Assembly (NCBI GenBank): GCA_963519305.1
Contig: CAUQMS010000002.1
Location: 186,001-250,000, forward strand
Direction of reading: 5' to 3'
DNA length: 64,000 nucleotides
DNA from: Ewingella sp963519305
GTDB taxonomy: Bacteria > Pseudomonadota > Gammaproteobacteria > Enterobacterales > Enterobacteriaceae
This document shows, piece after piece, positions 1 through 8,910 of this stretch (the stretch's first letter is position 1; each line of letters opens with the position of its first letter). The notes beneath the pieces are model-generated. The model searched no databases. It was not told where the DNA came from and worked only from the letters and a program-made list of their open reading frames with translations. A program made the position numbers and the translations under genes.

Positions 1-227
1 TGGTCGCAGGTGGTCATCACGTCCATCGGAATATGACCGAGTAATTCGGAAAGCCGCGCCACCAGTTGATCATTTTTCAGCGCAAACACTTTCTCAATCT
101 TGCTGTCGTCGAGGCTTTCTCCCACTTGTTTCTGAAAAGCCAGCCCACGCCCCATGACCACCTGCTCACGCAGCTGATCGTCTAACACCACCACCACATT
201 ATTATTAAGTATTTTGGCGATTATCAT
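1..227 (-). CDS. bglG: BglG-family transcription antiterminator, 5' part only
   Basis: This is the first 75 codons of a BglG/LicT-type RNA-binding antiterminator; the rest lies beyond the left window edge. The protein binds the RAT sequence in the leader RNA and prevents a terminator from forming. It is controlled by PTS phosphorylation through BglF. The visible part is the N-terminal co-antiterminator RNA-binding domain, starting MIIAKILNNNVVVV, with the family's typical Asn-rich strand followed by a GRGLAFQK segment. The start ATG (227-225) has an AGGGGA ribosome binding site about 6 nt upstream. Its own RAT/terminator lies between it and the porin gene. In E. coli bglG comes first in the operon; here it comes last. 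Confidence 0.9.
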   Translation of the reverse strand, partial: MIIAKILNNNVVVVLDDQLREQVVMGRGLAFQKQVGESLDDSKIEKVFALKNDQLVARLSELLGHIPMDVMTTCD

Positions 228-244
228 TTACGTCCCCTGAAAAC

Positions 245-306
245 AAAAAAACCCGACCGCCCGGTAAAGGGTGATCAGGTTTTGCCTGCGTGAGCAGTAA
301 CAATCC
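245..306 (-). promoter_or_regulatory. RAT antiterminator and overlapping terminator before bglG
   Basis: Read on the minus strand, 306-278 is a 29-nt RAT beginning GGATTGTTACTG and ending GGCAAAACC, nearly identical to the E. coli bgl RAT as I remember it. Its 3' end overlaps the upstream arm of a hairpin (AACCTGA pairing with TCGGGTT) that ends in a T7 run at about 251-245. BglG binding would block the hairpin and let transcription pass into bglG, giving positive autoregulation. The site is in the porin-bglG gap. Confidence 0.9.
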
Positions 307-387
307 AACGGCGTATATTAACAGTTTTCAAGGGCGTCTCAATGGAGGCCTTGCTGAAACGTGATAAAGATCGCCGCTGCCCGTGAT

Positions 388-1776
388 TTAGAAAGTAACG
401 ATGGCCTTCAGCCCGGTCACCCACGCATCCTGCGTCTCTTTAATACCTGCAGGGCGGTACCAGTATTGTAGATCCGGTTGCAGGATAAGCCACGGTCTGA
501 CCTTGATTTGATAGTATAAATCAGCATTCACAGAATGCCCCGGCACCGGGCGGTAAAGCGGATTACCGTAGTCATCAACCTGATTGAAGTCATTGATATT
601 AATTTGGTTTTGGCGGTAGTGATCGCTCATCTTAACGTAAGTGACACCAAGGCCCAGCCAGTCATCCGGACGGGCATCAAACAGTCCGCGATAGCGCATC
701 GAGGCTGCCTGAGAATAGTGAATATAGTTGCTGCGCTGGTCGCCCAGCCCGAGGCTGTAAGAGATGCTCATGCCGCGATTGGCATCGCCGTCCCTTTGCG
801 TGACCTGCTGGTTAAAGCCGGTATACATAAACCACGTGCGGTCGTGGCTATCATAGCCTTCAGGATCGGTTGCACCATTACTTTGGGATTTTCCCTCAGA
901 CAAGTCCTGCTGCGGTGCATTGGTAAATAATATGCCGAGGTTATAAATGCCTGGCAAACCATTCACCGTGGTTTTCAATTCAGCTTCCACCGGTAACAGC
1001 ACACCTTTGCTGCCTTTGGTTGACCAGCTCCAGGCATGGCTGCGCGCCGGGGCCTGCGGGTTCTGTTCCAGCACACCGGTTTTCAGCGTCAGTTCCGGCG
1101 TCAGTTTATACTGAACGGTGGTTCCCCAGTAATGCACATTCCAGTTGTACCAGGTCAGGGAGTTGGCTGATTTTCCGCCGCACTGGCTCAGGACCTGAAA
1201 GTCGCAGGGGATGATCTGGTCAAAGTCCTGGTTTTTATTCATCATGCCGATGCGCCAGTGCAGACGACGATCGTCAAAACTGCGGGCAAAGGTCAGCCAG
1301 CCCAGACGGGTGATTGACTGCCCTCCCCAGCTCTCCTGCGCGACATCATTGAAGGCCACGCGGGAGTCCTGCGTACGTTCGGTAGTCAGATTGTCATTAT
1401 GATTACGGTTAACAATATTCCCTTCGATGGCCGCATCAGGAATACCGGTCCACATTTCGAGATCCTGCGTGAACGTCAGCGAGAACTGATCAATATAGGC
1501 GGTCTTTTTATCATGATTATATCCGCCACCCGCGTTAAAAGCAGATTCACTTAAATAACCCAGATTATAATGAAAACCGTTATTTTCAAGGATGGGGCGA
1601 ATACCCAGCATGTCGCCAAGCATGCCTTCGGGCTGCGCTTCGAAACCGAGCACCGTGCCGTTCCAGGCTGTTTCGGCCTGAGCGGAGAGCGGAATGGCAA
1701 GGCAGCAAGCCATCATTACGGCGCGGCCTGTTCTATTTGCGACAGGATTCAGAGTCTTTCGAATGGGTATCATCAT
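388..1776 (-). CDS. OprB-type carbohydrate-selective outer-membrane porin
   Basis: This is an outer-membrane porin, probably for aryl-beta-glucosides given its place between the phospho-beta-glucosidase gene and bglG. A signal peptide ends near PLSAQA-ETAW. The mature protein starts with the OprB pattern (GMLGDMLGIRPILENNG, then FHYNLGYLSE) and is rich in alternating aromatic beta-strands. It ends in Phe (KAIVTF), the usual signature for outer-membrane insertion. It resembles the OprB family rather than LamB-type E. coli BglH. The chosen ATG at 1776 has AAGG five nt upstream; an ATG at 1794 in the same frame lacks a site. Length is about 462 residues. A strong intercistronic hairpin precedes it. 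Confidence 0.82.
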   Translation of the reverse strand: MMIPIRKTLNPVANRTGRAVMMACCLAIPLSAQAETAWNGTVLGFEAQPEGMLGDMLGIRPILENNGFHYNLGYLSESAFNAGGGYNHDKKTAYIDQFSLTFTQDLEMWTGIPDAAIEGNIVNRNHNDNLTTERTQDSRVAFNDVAQESWGGQSITRLGWLTFARSFDDRRLHWRIGMMNKNQDFDQIIPCDFQVLSQCGGKSANSLTWYNWNVHYWGTTVQYKLTPELTLKTGVLEQNPQAPARSHAWSWSTKGSKGVLLPVEAELKTTVNGLPGIYNLGILFTNAPQQDLSEGKSQSNGATDPEGYDSHDRTWFMYTGFNQQVTQRDGDANRGMSISYSLGLGDQRSNYIHYSQAASMRYRGLFDARPDDWLGLGVTYVKMSDHYRQNQININDFNQVDDYGNPLYRPVPGHSVNADLYYQIKVRPWLILQPDLQYWYRPAGIKETQDAWVTGLKAIVTF

Positions 1777-1874
1777 TATAACCTTGTTGATCATTTTATT
1801 ATTTTTGCTTATTCACCGGGCATAGAAATCCCTGCGAAAAAGGTCGCATATTATTTTCTGATTATTTTTAAATA

Positions 1875-1905
1875 GCGGCTTAATGCAGGGGATCTATTAA
1901 GCCGC
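1875..1905 (-). terminator. Intercistronic hairpin between phospho-beta-glucosidase and porin genes
   Basis: A perfect 10-bp stem (GCGGCTTAAT paired with ATTAAGCCGC, 11-nt loop) lies just after the 6-phospho-beta-glucosidase gene. On the minus strand it is followed by TATTT and an A/T-rich stretch rather than a clean T-run. It could be a partial terminator or an mRNA-stabilising hairpin that sets lower porin expression. Confidence 0.6.
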
Positions 1906-1917
1906 CGGTGGAATTAA

Positions 1918-3315
1918 TTATGCTTTGAGTGTGGCACCGTTATTTTTAATAATATCGGCATACCAGTAAAAACTTTTCTTGCGGCGGCGTTCCAGCGTGC
2001 CATTGCCTTCGTCGTCACGGTCAACGTAGATATAACCGTAGCGCTTAGAGAACTCGGCTTTTGAGGCGCTGACCAGATCGATGGGCCCCCAGCTGGTGTA
2101 GCCCATCACATGCACACCGTCTTCAATCGCTTCGCGCACCTGCACCAGGTGATCATTGATGTACTGAATACGATAATCGTCGTTAATGCTGCCGTCCGCC
2201 TCTACGGTGTCACGCGCGCCCAACCCGTTCTCGACGATAAACAGCGGTTTCTGATAACGGTCATACAGCTCATTGAGCAGATAACGCAACCCTTCCGGAT
2301 CAATCTGCCAGCCCCATTCGGAACTCGCCAGGTGCGGATTCGGCACCATATTTAAAATATTGGCCCGGGCTTTCTGATTTTGCTCTTCGTCCGTCGTCAC
2401 ACAACCGGTCATGTAATAGCTGAAGGAGATGAAATCGACGGTTTCTTTCAACGCCGCTTTATCCTCTTCGGTAATGTTCAGCGCAATATTATGCTGCTTA
2501 AAGAAACGCTTCATATAAGCCGGATAATACCCGCGCACCTGCACGTCACCGAAGAACAGCCAGTCGCGATTTTGGTGCAGGGTTTCCATCACGTCGGCCG
2601 GTTTGCAGGTCAGCGGATAAAGCATACCGCCGAGCAGCATATTGCCGATTTTCGCGTCAGGAATGATTTCATGACAGGCTTTTACGGCTTTGGCACTGGC
2701 CACCAGTTGATGGTGAATGGCCTGATAGATCGCCTGCTTGTCGCTCGCTTCCGGTAAACCCACACCGGTAAATGGCGCGTGCAGCGACATATTGATTTCG
2801 TTGAAAGTCAGCCAGTGCTTCACTTTGTGCTGGTAGCGCTGGAATACGGTGCGGGCATAGTTTTCAAAGAAACCTATGGTGTCACGACTGCCCCAGCCAC
2901 CGTGTTTTTTTACTAATCCGTAAGGCATTTCGTAGTGTGACAACGTCACAAGCGGTGTAATGCCGTACTTTTTCATCTCATCAAACAGGCGATCGTAGTA
3001 CGCCAGACCCGCTTCGTTCGGCTGCGTTTCATCCCCTTCAGGAAAAATGCGCGTCCAGGCAATCGAGGTGCGCAGCACGGTGAACCCCATCTCGGCAAAC
3101 AGTTTCATGTCTTCCGGGAAGCGGTGATAGAAATCGATGGCAACGTCCTTGATGCCAAAATCGCCTTCCACACGCTGCTGGATTTCACCAAAAATCCCCT
3201 TAGGTTGCAGATCCGAGGTCGACAGCCCTTTGCCATCGGTCAGATATGCCCCTTCAACCTGATTGGCGGCAACCGCGCCGCCCCACAAGAAACCATCAGG
3301 AAAACGTAAGTTCAT
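1918..3315 (-). CDS. bglB: 6-phospho-beta-glucosidase, glycoside hydrolase family 1
   Basis: This cytosolic enzyme hydrolyses the phosphorylated beta-glucosides (arbutin, salicin, cellobiose type) delivered by BglF. GH1 landmarks are the N-terminal FPDGFLWGGAVAANQVEGA, the acid/base Glu in WLTFNEINMS (about residue 175), and the nucleophile Glu in FIVENGLG (about residue 372). Length (465 aa) is normal for BglA/BglB. A strong AAGGAGG lies before the ATG. It follows bglF by 44 bp and belongs to the same transcript. The symbol follows operon position; BglA/AscB/BglB are hard to separate by eye. Confidence 0.92.
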   Translation of the reverse strand: MNLRFPDGFLWGGAVAANQVEGAYLTDGKGLSTSDLQPKGIFGEIQQRVEGDFGIKDVAIDFYHRFPEDMKLFAEMGFTVLRTSIAWTRIFPEGDETQPNEAGLAYYDRLFDEMKKYGITPLVTLSHYEMPYGLVKKHGGWGSRDTIGFFENYARTVFQRYQHKVKHWLTFNEINMSLHAPFTGVGLPEASDKQAIYQAIHHQLVASAKAVKACHEIIPDAKIGNMLLGGMLYPLTCKPADVMETLHQNRDWLFFGDVQVRGYYPAYMKRFFKQHNIALNITEEDKAALKETVDFISFSYYMTGCVTTDEEQNQKARANILNMVPNPHLASSEWGWQIDPEGLRYLLNELYDRYQKPLFIVENGLGARDTVEADGSINDDYRIQYINDHLVQVREAIEDGVHVMGYTSWGPIDLVSASKAEFSKRYGYIYVDRDDEGNGTLERRRKKSFYWYADIIKNNGATLKA

Positions 3316-3359
3316 TGGAACCTCCTTTAAGGATAAAAAGTAACGTAACTATGTCGGTA

Positions 3360-5231
3360 TTAACGTAATAGTGTCAGTAAGGGTGCGTTTTGTGCGACGC
3401 CCTGCCCGCTGGCGGCGGGGATGACATCCAGATAATCGTCGCTGTTGGTAATAATGACCGGCGTGGTCAGGTCATATCCGGCCGCCGCGATGCCCTGCAT
3501 ATCGAATTCGAGTAACAGATCGCCCTGTTTCACCACGTCATCGACTTTCACGTGCGGCGTAAAGAACTGACCATCGAGTTTGACCGTATCAATGCCGACG
3601 TGGATCAGGATCTCAGCGCCGTTGCGGCACTCAATACCGATAGCGTGATGCGTGCGAAACAGCGAGGCGATCACCCCATCGGCCGGTGCGACCACCTGAC
3701 CGACAGTCGGTTTGACCGCAATACCTTTTCCCAATAAGCCGCTAGCAAAGGTCGGGTCCTGAACGTCGGCAAGGGCCATCAGGTCGCCCGTCATCGGGCT
3801 GGCAATGGCTGTTTTTTCACGGATTTCGCTCGCGGGTGCAGCTTTCGCTGTTTCAGCGTTAGCCGGCGGTTTAGTCGGGTGGCCGAACAGATAGGTGCTG
3901 GCCGCAGCAAAAATGAAAGCCACCAGAGTTCCGGCGATGGCGGCAGTTACCGTCTCGTCGAAACCGGCGGGTGGGATAACCTGTGTAAAGGTGAAGATAT
4001 TGGCAAAACCGAAGGAGTAAGCCGTGGTGTGGAAATACCCCAGAATGGCCGACCCCATTGCCCCACCGACGCAGCCGAAGATAAAGGCGCGACGGTTCGG
4101 CAGCGTGATACCGTAAACCGCAGGTTCGGTGATACCAAAGATCCCGGCACTCACGGCAGAGCCTGCCAGCGCTTTGGTTCGGGCATCTTTGGTGCGCAGC
4201 ATGATGCCAAGCGTTGCCCCGACCTGTCCCATCACCGCAGGTAACAGCAGCGGCAGCATGGTGTCATGGCCCAGCATACTGAAATTGTTGATCATCAGCG
4301 GGATCAGGCCCCAGTGCAGACCGAAGATCACGCACACCTGCCAGAATGCCCCGACGAACGCCCCGGCAATCACCGGGCTGACGTTGTAAATCACCAGATA
4401 GCCCTGTGCCAGCTGCTGGCTCGCCCAGGTAGCGACGGGACCGATTAAGAGGAACGTCAGGGGGACCACAACCATCAAACAGATCAACGGTGCGATGAAA
4501 TTACGCAGCGCGCCCGGCAGGATTTTCATCACCCGCCTCTCAAGCCAGCTGGAAGCCCACGCCGCCAGAATCACCGGAATAACCGATGACGCATAGTTGA
4601 TAAACACCAGCGGAATGCCTAAGAAATACTGCACAGGCGCACCGGGCTGCATTGAAGCGTCAAAGGCGGAGATCATCAGCGGATGCATCATCGCGCCGCC
4701 AATCATCATGGTGATAAACGGGTTACCGCCAAATTTTTTACCGGCGGTATAACCGATGATCAGCGGGAAGAAGTAGAACATGGCGTCGCTGGCGGCAAAC
4801 AGCACTTTGTACGTGCCGCTCTCCGCCGTGGTCCAATGACAGGCCATCGCCAGCGCCAGAAATCCCTTCAAAATACCGGAAGCGGCCATGATGCCGATAA
4901 ATGGCGTGAAAATACTGGAGATGACATCAATCAGACGGGCAAACAGCCCTTCTTTCTCGCCCTGCTCCGTGCCGCTGCTTTCCGCTGAATCACCGTTGTG
5001 GTTAATTGCGTTGAACACGTCGCCCACATGATTGCCGATCACCACCTGAAACTGCCCGCCACTCTCCACCACCATGATCACACCGGGGTTACGCTTAAGC
5101 AGTTCGGCATTCGCTTTACTGTTGTCTTTGAGTTTGAAACGTAAACGGGTGGCGCAATGCACCAGGCTTTTGACGTTCTCGCGACCGCCGACACCTGAGA
5201 TGACCTCTTCCGCTAAAATTTTATATTCCAT
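3360..5231 (-). CDS. bglF: PTS beta-glucoside transporter, EIIBCA fusion
   Basis: This inner-membrane permease imports and phosphorylates beta-glucosides and also switches BglG on or off by phosphorylation. Domain order is IIB-IIC-IIA. IIB has the phosphorylated Cys26 in HCATRLRF. IIC has about ten hydrophobic spans over residues 105-460. A linker rich in Ala and Pro follows, then IIA with the active His in AEILIHVGIDTVKL. Length of 623 aa is typical for BglF. The leader carries a RAT/terminator, so the gene is expected to need BglG. The start ATG has a GAGA site nearby. Confidence 0.95.
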   Translation of the reverse strand: MEYKILAEEVISGVGGRENVKSLVHCATRLRFKLKDNSKANAELLKRNPGVIMVVESGGQFQVVIGNHVGDVFNAINHNGDSAESSGTEQGEKEGLFARLIDVISSIFTPFIGIMAASGILKGFLALAMACHWTTAESGTYKVLFAASDAMFYFFPLIIGYTAGKKFGGNPFITMMIGGAMMHPLMISAFDASMQPGAPVQYFLGIPLVFINYASSVIPVILAAWASSWLERRVMKILPGALRNFIAPLICLMVVVPLTFLLIGPVATWASQQLAQGYLVIYNVSPVIAGAFVGAFWQVCVIFGLHWGLIPLMINNFSMLGHDTMLPLLLPAVMGQVGATLGIMLRTKDARTKALAGSAVSAGIFGITEPAVYGITLPNRRAFIFGCVGGAMGSAILGYFHTTAYSFGFANIFTFTQVIPPAGFDETVTAAIAGTLVAFIFAAASTYLFGHPTKPPANAETAKAAPASEIREKTAIASPMTGDLMALADVQDPTFASGLLGKGIAVKPTVGQVVAPADGVIASLFRTHHAIGIECRNGAEILIHVGIDTVKLDGQFFTPHVKVDDVVKQGDLLLEFDMQGIAAAGYDLTTPVIITNSDDYLDVIPAASGQGVAQNAPLLTLLR

Positions 5232-5331
5232 TAATTTATCTCGTAATCATGACTTTTTTGCGAATGAAATGGCGTCGTGCACGACATTGCCGTTAAGAGT
5301 CTGAGTAAAGGGATGTCGCTGATTTCAGGCC

Positions 5332-5418
5332 AAAAAAAAACCTAAACTTCCTGCCTCTTGCACCGTTGGGGTGAAGAAGCAGAAAGTTTAGGTTTTGCCT
5401 GATTAACAGTAACAATCC
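5332..5418 (-). promoter_or_regulatory. RAT antiterminator and terminator in the bglF leader
   Basis: On the minus strand, 5418-5391 is a RAT (GGATTGTTACTG, then TTAATCAGGCAAAACC) whose end overlaps the left arm of a terminator. The arms are CCTAAACTT and AAGTTTAGG (5392-5384 and 5349-5341), followed by a T9 run at 5340-5332. It is one nt shorter than the RAT before bglG and differs in the central CTCACGC/TTAATC stretch. BglG binding should allow transcription into bglF. Confidence 0.9.
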
Positions 5419-5489
5419 TGTTTTCTGACAGGGATTCTGTTGCGAACCCGCGACAGATTCAAGTAGCAACTTTCGCGGGACGCTTAATT

Positions 5490-5505
5490 TGTGACAGACC
5501 TCAGA
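5490..5505 (-). promoter_or_regulatory. Candidate CRP site of the bgl promoter
   Basis: Read on the minus strand: TCTGA-N6-TCACA, one mismatch from the CRP consensus TGTGA-N6-TCACA. It lies about 75-90 bp upstream of the RAT, where cAMP-CRP activation of the bgl operon would be expected. No convincing -10 or -35 could be assigned, so the transcription start is unknown. Confidence 0.55.
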
Positions 5506-5531
5506 TTTTGGCTTTCATTGACCAGATGATC

Positions 5532-6308
5532 TTAAAGCCGTAAACCAGCAATGGTAAAGCCGCCATCCACCAACAAATTCTGCCCAGTGATAAAGCGTGC
5601 TTCAGGGCTGCAAAGCCATGCCACTACATCACTGACGTCTTCCGGGGCACCGGCACGTCCGGCGGGAGTGGCATTAATGAAGGGGATCATCATCGACGGG
5701 TCAACCGTCAGACGGCGTGCCATCGGTGTGTCGATGATCCCCGGATTCACGTTGTTTACGCGGATATGATGCGGCCCGCCTTCGAGCGCCAGGGAACGGA
5801 CCATCGCATCCAGCGCACCTTTGCTGGCACTGTAAGCCGAGGTTCCCGCCATAGCACCCTGTGCCAGCCATGAAGAGGTATTCACAATCGCGCCTCCCTC
5901 TCCCTGTGCGATCATCGCCTCGAACTGGTATTTCACCGACAACCATACGCCCTTGAGATTGATGCTAATCACCTGATCGAACAACGCCTCAGGCATCTCA
6001 ACTATCGGTGCAAAACCTTCGATACCGGCATTGTTGAATGCCGCATCCAGCCGCCCGAAATGTGCCATTGTGGCCGCAATCAGAGCCTGAACCTGCGTCG
6101 CGACGGACACATCCGTCGGCACCGCCAGCGCCTGACCACCTTGTAACGTAATCAGACTGACCGTTTCTTCCAGTTCAGCGTGACGGCGCCCGGCCACCAC
6201 GACCTTTGCGCCATCACGGGCAAAAGCTTGTGCCGCTGCCCGGCCAATCCCGCTTCCCCCGCCGGTGACCAGCGCGACTTTTCCATCCAAACGTAATGAG
6301 TGAGCCAT
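5532..6308 (-). CDS. SDR-family NAD(P)-dependent oxidoreductase
   Basis: This is a classical short-chain dehydrogenase/reductase of 258 aa; the substrate is unknown. It has the cofactor motif TGGGSGIG near residue 15, NNAG near 90, a catalytic Ser in NTSS, and YSASK (Tyr-x3-Lys) near 157. The C-terminal GFTIAG tail is of the FabG/glucose-dehydrogenase-like type. An ORF extends 15 codons further upstream, but ATG 6308 has GAGGT at the right distance and the family's usual N-terminus (LDGKVALVTGG). It is divergent from a LysR gene that probably controls it. Confidence 0.88.
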   Translation of the reverse strand: MAHSLRLDGKVALVTGGGSGIGRAAAQAFARDGAKVVVAGRRHAELEETVSLITLQGGQALAVPTDVSVATQVQALIAATMAHFGRLDAAFNNAGIEGFAPIVEMPEALFDQVISINLKGVWLSVKYQFEAMIAQGEGGAIVNTSSWLAQGAMAGTSAYSASKGALDAMVRSLALEGGPHHIRVNNVNPGIIDTPMARRLTVDPSMMIPFINATPAGRAGAPEDVSDVVAWLCSPEARFITGQNLLVDGGFTIAGLRL

Positions 6309-6360
6309 ATTAAACCTCGATGATATGTGTTGCCCGCAGGCTGAGGAGCTCACTATAAAA

Positions 6361-6383
6361 GGCTTTATTGTTGTGAATAAGCC
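6361..6383. promoter_or_regulatory. Possible LysR operator in the SDR/LysR divergent promoter
   Basis: An imperfect inverted repeat (GGCTTTATT, GTTGTG, AATAAGCC) sits in the 139-bp gap between the divergent SDR and LysR genes. The position suits a LysR-type site. The sequence evidence is modest. Confidence 0.35.
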
Positions 6384-6447
6384 ATGCTATATCGCATGGG
6401 TTACTGGTTCTTATTCAGCAATAGACGAAATTCATCGGGAAGTGACC

Positions 6448-7356
6448 ATGCGAACAAACGAGTTAGGTGAACTGACAGCATTTATAGCCGTCGCTGAAGA
6501 GAAGAGTTTCCGCCGGGCCGCGGCGCGGCTGAACCTGACCGCCTCAACGCTTAGCCATTCGCTTCGCGCGCTGGAGGAGCGGCTCGGTGTCAGGCTATTA
6601 AACCGGACCACCCGTACCGTTTCACCCACCGCAGCCGGGCTTCTCTTGTTGGCCCAAATTACCCCGGCGTTCTCGGCAATTGCCTCTGCGGTGGAAGAGG
6701 TCAACGCTTTTCGCCAGCATCCGCACGGTAGTCTGCGAATCAATTCTCCGCGCATTGCCGCGCAGATGGTGCTAACCCCGATTTTCCAGCAGTTTGCCCG
6801 TGATTATCCGGACGTGACGCTGGAAGTGGCGCTTAATGATGGTTTTGTGGATATCGTCAAAGAAGGTTTTGATGCCGGGATCCGTCTGCGATCTGATGTC
6901 CAGCAGGATATGAACGCCGTGCGCGTCACACCAGACTTCACTGCCGCCGTGTATGGCTCACCGGACTATTTTCGCCGCTTCCCGCTGCCGGTCACTCCGC
7001 AGGATCTGCAGCAGCATTTGTGCATTGGCCGGCGGGAAATTGCCAGCGGCGCACTGTACCGCTGGCAATTTGAAAAAGAGGGTAAACAGTGGGTGGTACC
7101 GGTGCGCGGCCCGCTGGTGCTCGATACTGTTGACATGATGATTGACGTGGCCCTCAGGGGAATCGGTCTGGTGTATGTTGCTGAAAACGAAGAGAACCGC
7201 CAGCACATTGCCGACGGCCGTCTGGTACAGGTATTGGAAACATGGTCACCGTCATTTCCCGGTTTTTATCTCTACTTTCCCGGCCACCGCCAACTCTCCG
7301 CCGCCCTCAAAGCGTTGATTGAGGTGATTCGCATTGACAGCGCATCCGCCAGTTAA
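6448..7356 (+). CDS. LysR-family transcriptional regulator
   Basis: LTTR of 302 aa: N-terminal winged helix (SFRRAAARLNLTASTLSHSLRALEE carries the recognition helix, residues about 18-42) and a periplasmic-binding-protein-like effector domain. It is of the CrgA/DmlR-like type. The ORF is open for 41 codons upstream, but ATG 6448 has GGAAGTGA before it and gives the normal LysR N-terminus (MRTNELGELTAF). It is divergent from the SDR gene, its likely target. Its last 50 bp overlap the 3' end of the convergent MFS gene. Confidence 0.9.
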   Translation: MRTNELGELTAFIAVAEEKSFRRAAARLNLTASTLSHSLRALEERLGVRLLNRTTRTVSPTAAGLLLLAQITPAFSAIASAVEEVNAFRQHPHGSLRINSPRIAAQMVLTPIFQQFARDYPDVTLEVALNDGFVDIVKEGFDAGIRLRSDVQQDMNAVRVTPDFTAAVYGSPDYFRRFPLPVTPQDLQQHLCIGRREIASGALYRWQFEKEGKQWVVPVRGPLVLDTVDMMIDVALRGIGLVYVAENEENRQHIADGRLVQVLETWSPSFPGFYLYFPGHRQLSAALKALIEVIRIDSASAS

Positions 7357-8791
7357 AGAGCAGATGGCTCGCCAGCGCCAACAGCCAGACACCCAGCGCG
7401 CCATAGAGCAGTACGCCGCCAAAGCCGTCGATCAGCGCCTGCCGGGCGGCGCTTTGCACCGTATCCAGCTCGGCGCCACCGGCGATACGCTCGGCCAGCC
7501 GGTACAATTCAGCTTCCTGGAGCGGTAACGGCAAGTGCCCGCGCAGGCTGGCGGCAATGCCCGCCACCAGCAGGCTGCCCATCAGCGCAATATTGACCGC
7601 CAGAGTGATCAGCCGAGCGCTGATATCAATCCCGGACGCCATGCCGGAACGGTCGCCCGGTACCGAGCCGGTGGTGGTATTGGTGACGGGGGTGTTGGTG
7701 AGCCCTAACGCGGTCCCTGCCAGCAGCGCCCCCGGCAACAGTGTCCAGCCGCTGGCGGCAGCATATTTCATCAGCATGAAACCCGCGCCGATGGAAAACA
7801 GGCCCAGCGGAATGACCTTCGCTGCGCCATATCGCGTCACCAGTTTCTCCGCCAGCGGTGGCATGAGCAATGTGGGCAAGGTGTAAGCCAGCAGCACCAG
7901 ACCGGTTTGCACGCTGCCGTAACCCAGACCGCTCTGATAATAGACCGGCAGATAGATCATCAGCGGCCAGAAGCTGAAATTCATGCCCACCGACCCCATC
8001 AGCGCACCGGAAAAACGCCGGATGCGGAAGACGTCGAAATCAAACATCGGGTGCGGATGGCGTTTCTCAATCCAGACAAACAGTGCGGCACTCAGCACAG
8101 TGGCCAGCCCGATAGCCTGCGCCGTACCGCTTTGCCAGCCAAGGCTGCTACCCTGCGTGATAAGAAACGTGGTGCCTAATACCGTGAGTGACAACGTCAC
8201 AAGCCCGCCAATATCCAATTTTTGGGCATTCACATCGCGTGATTCCACCACGTTTCCCACCGCCAGAATCAGCGTCAGCAGCGCTATAAATACGTGAACC
8301 AGAAACACCCATTGCCAGCTAAACAGCGCCACCAGCGCGCCGCCGATTATCGGCCCGAACCCCAGCCCGAAACCAAACAGGATCCCCCAGGCGGCAAATG
8401 CCCGGCTGCGCGCTTTGCCGTGGGGAAACTGAGACGAGAGAATGGCGATAAGACAGGTCAGCATTGCCCCGCCGCTCAGCCCCTGTAAAAAGCGCCCGGC
8501 GATTAGCCACGCTGCACTGCCCGCCAGCCCGCACATCAGTGACGTCAACCCGAAAGCGATGATGCTGATAATGAAAATCCGTTTCCGGCCGAAACGGTCA
8601 GCCAGGGTGCCGGTTGCCATCAGCACCGTGGTACAGGCCAGCGTATAGGCGTTCATGATCCATTGCAGGTCGTTAAAGCTGGCGTGCATCTGTTTTTCCA
8701 GTACCGGCAGGATCACCGGCACGCTGGAGATCTCCAACCCCGACATCAGCGCCGCCAGACAGACGGCGGTCAGAGCCAATAGATTTTTCAT
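7307..8791 (-). CDS. MFS drug/solute exporter, DHA2 (14-TM) type
   Basis: This inner-membrane major facilitator has about 14 hydrophobic segments in 494 aa. It carries the MFS loop motif GTLADRFGRKR after TM2 and a motif C-like stretch (GFGLGFGPIIGG) in TM5, both typical of H+-coupled antiporters of the EmrB/QacA group. The start was moved to ATG 8791, where MKNLLALTAV follows an AGGAA site. A regulator gene of the GlxA/FtrA type is divergent 119 bp away and may control it. Its 3' end overlaps the convergent LysR gene by 50 bp. The substrate is unknown. Confidence 0.87.
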   Translation of the reverse strand: MKNLLALTAVCLAALMSGLEISSVPVILPVLEKQMHASFNDLQWIMNAYTLACTTVLMATGTLADRFGRKRIFIISIIAFGLTSLMCGLAGSAAWLIAGRFLQGLSGGAMLTCLIAILSSQFPHGKARSRAFAAWGILFGFGLGFGPIIGGALVALFSWQWVFLVHVFIALLTLILAVGNVVESRDVNAQKLDIGGLVTLSLTVLGTTFLITQGSSLGWQSGTAQAIGLATVLSAALFVWIEKRHPHPMFDFDVFRIRRFSGALMGSVGMNFSFWPLMIYLPVYYQSGLGYGSVQTGLVLLAYTLPTLLMPPLAEKLVTRYGAAKVIPLGLFSIGAGFMLMKYAAASGWTLLPGALLAGTALGLTNTPVTNTTTGSVPGDRSGMASGIDISARLITLAVNIALMGSLLVAGIAASLRGHLPLPLQEAELYRLAERIAGGAELDTVQSAARQALIDGFGGVLLYGALGVWLLALASHLLFNWRMRCQCESPQSTL

Positions 8792-8910
8792 AACAATTTC
8801 CTGCGAAGCATTCAGAGACCGCCAGCATGGAAGAACTCCGCCACGGTGGAAATCAGCCCGAATGCCATGTATCGTCAAGATCATGCCAACTTCACCGAAC
8901 CCTGCCCTTT

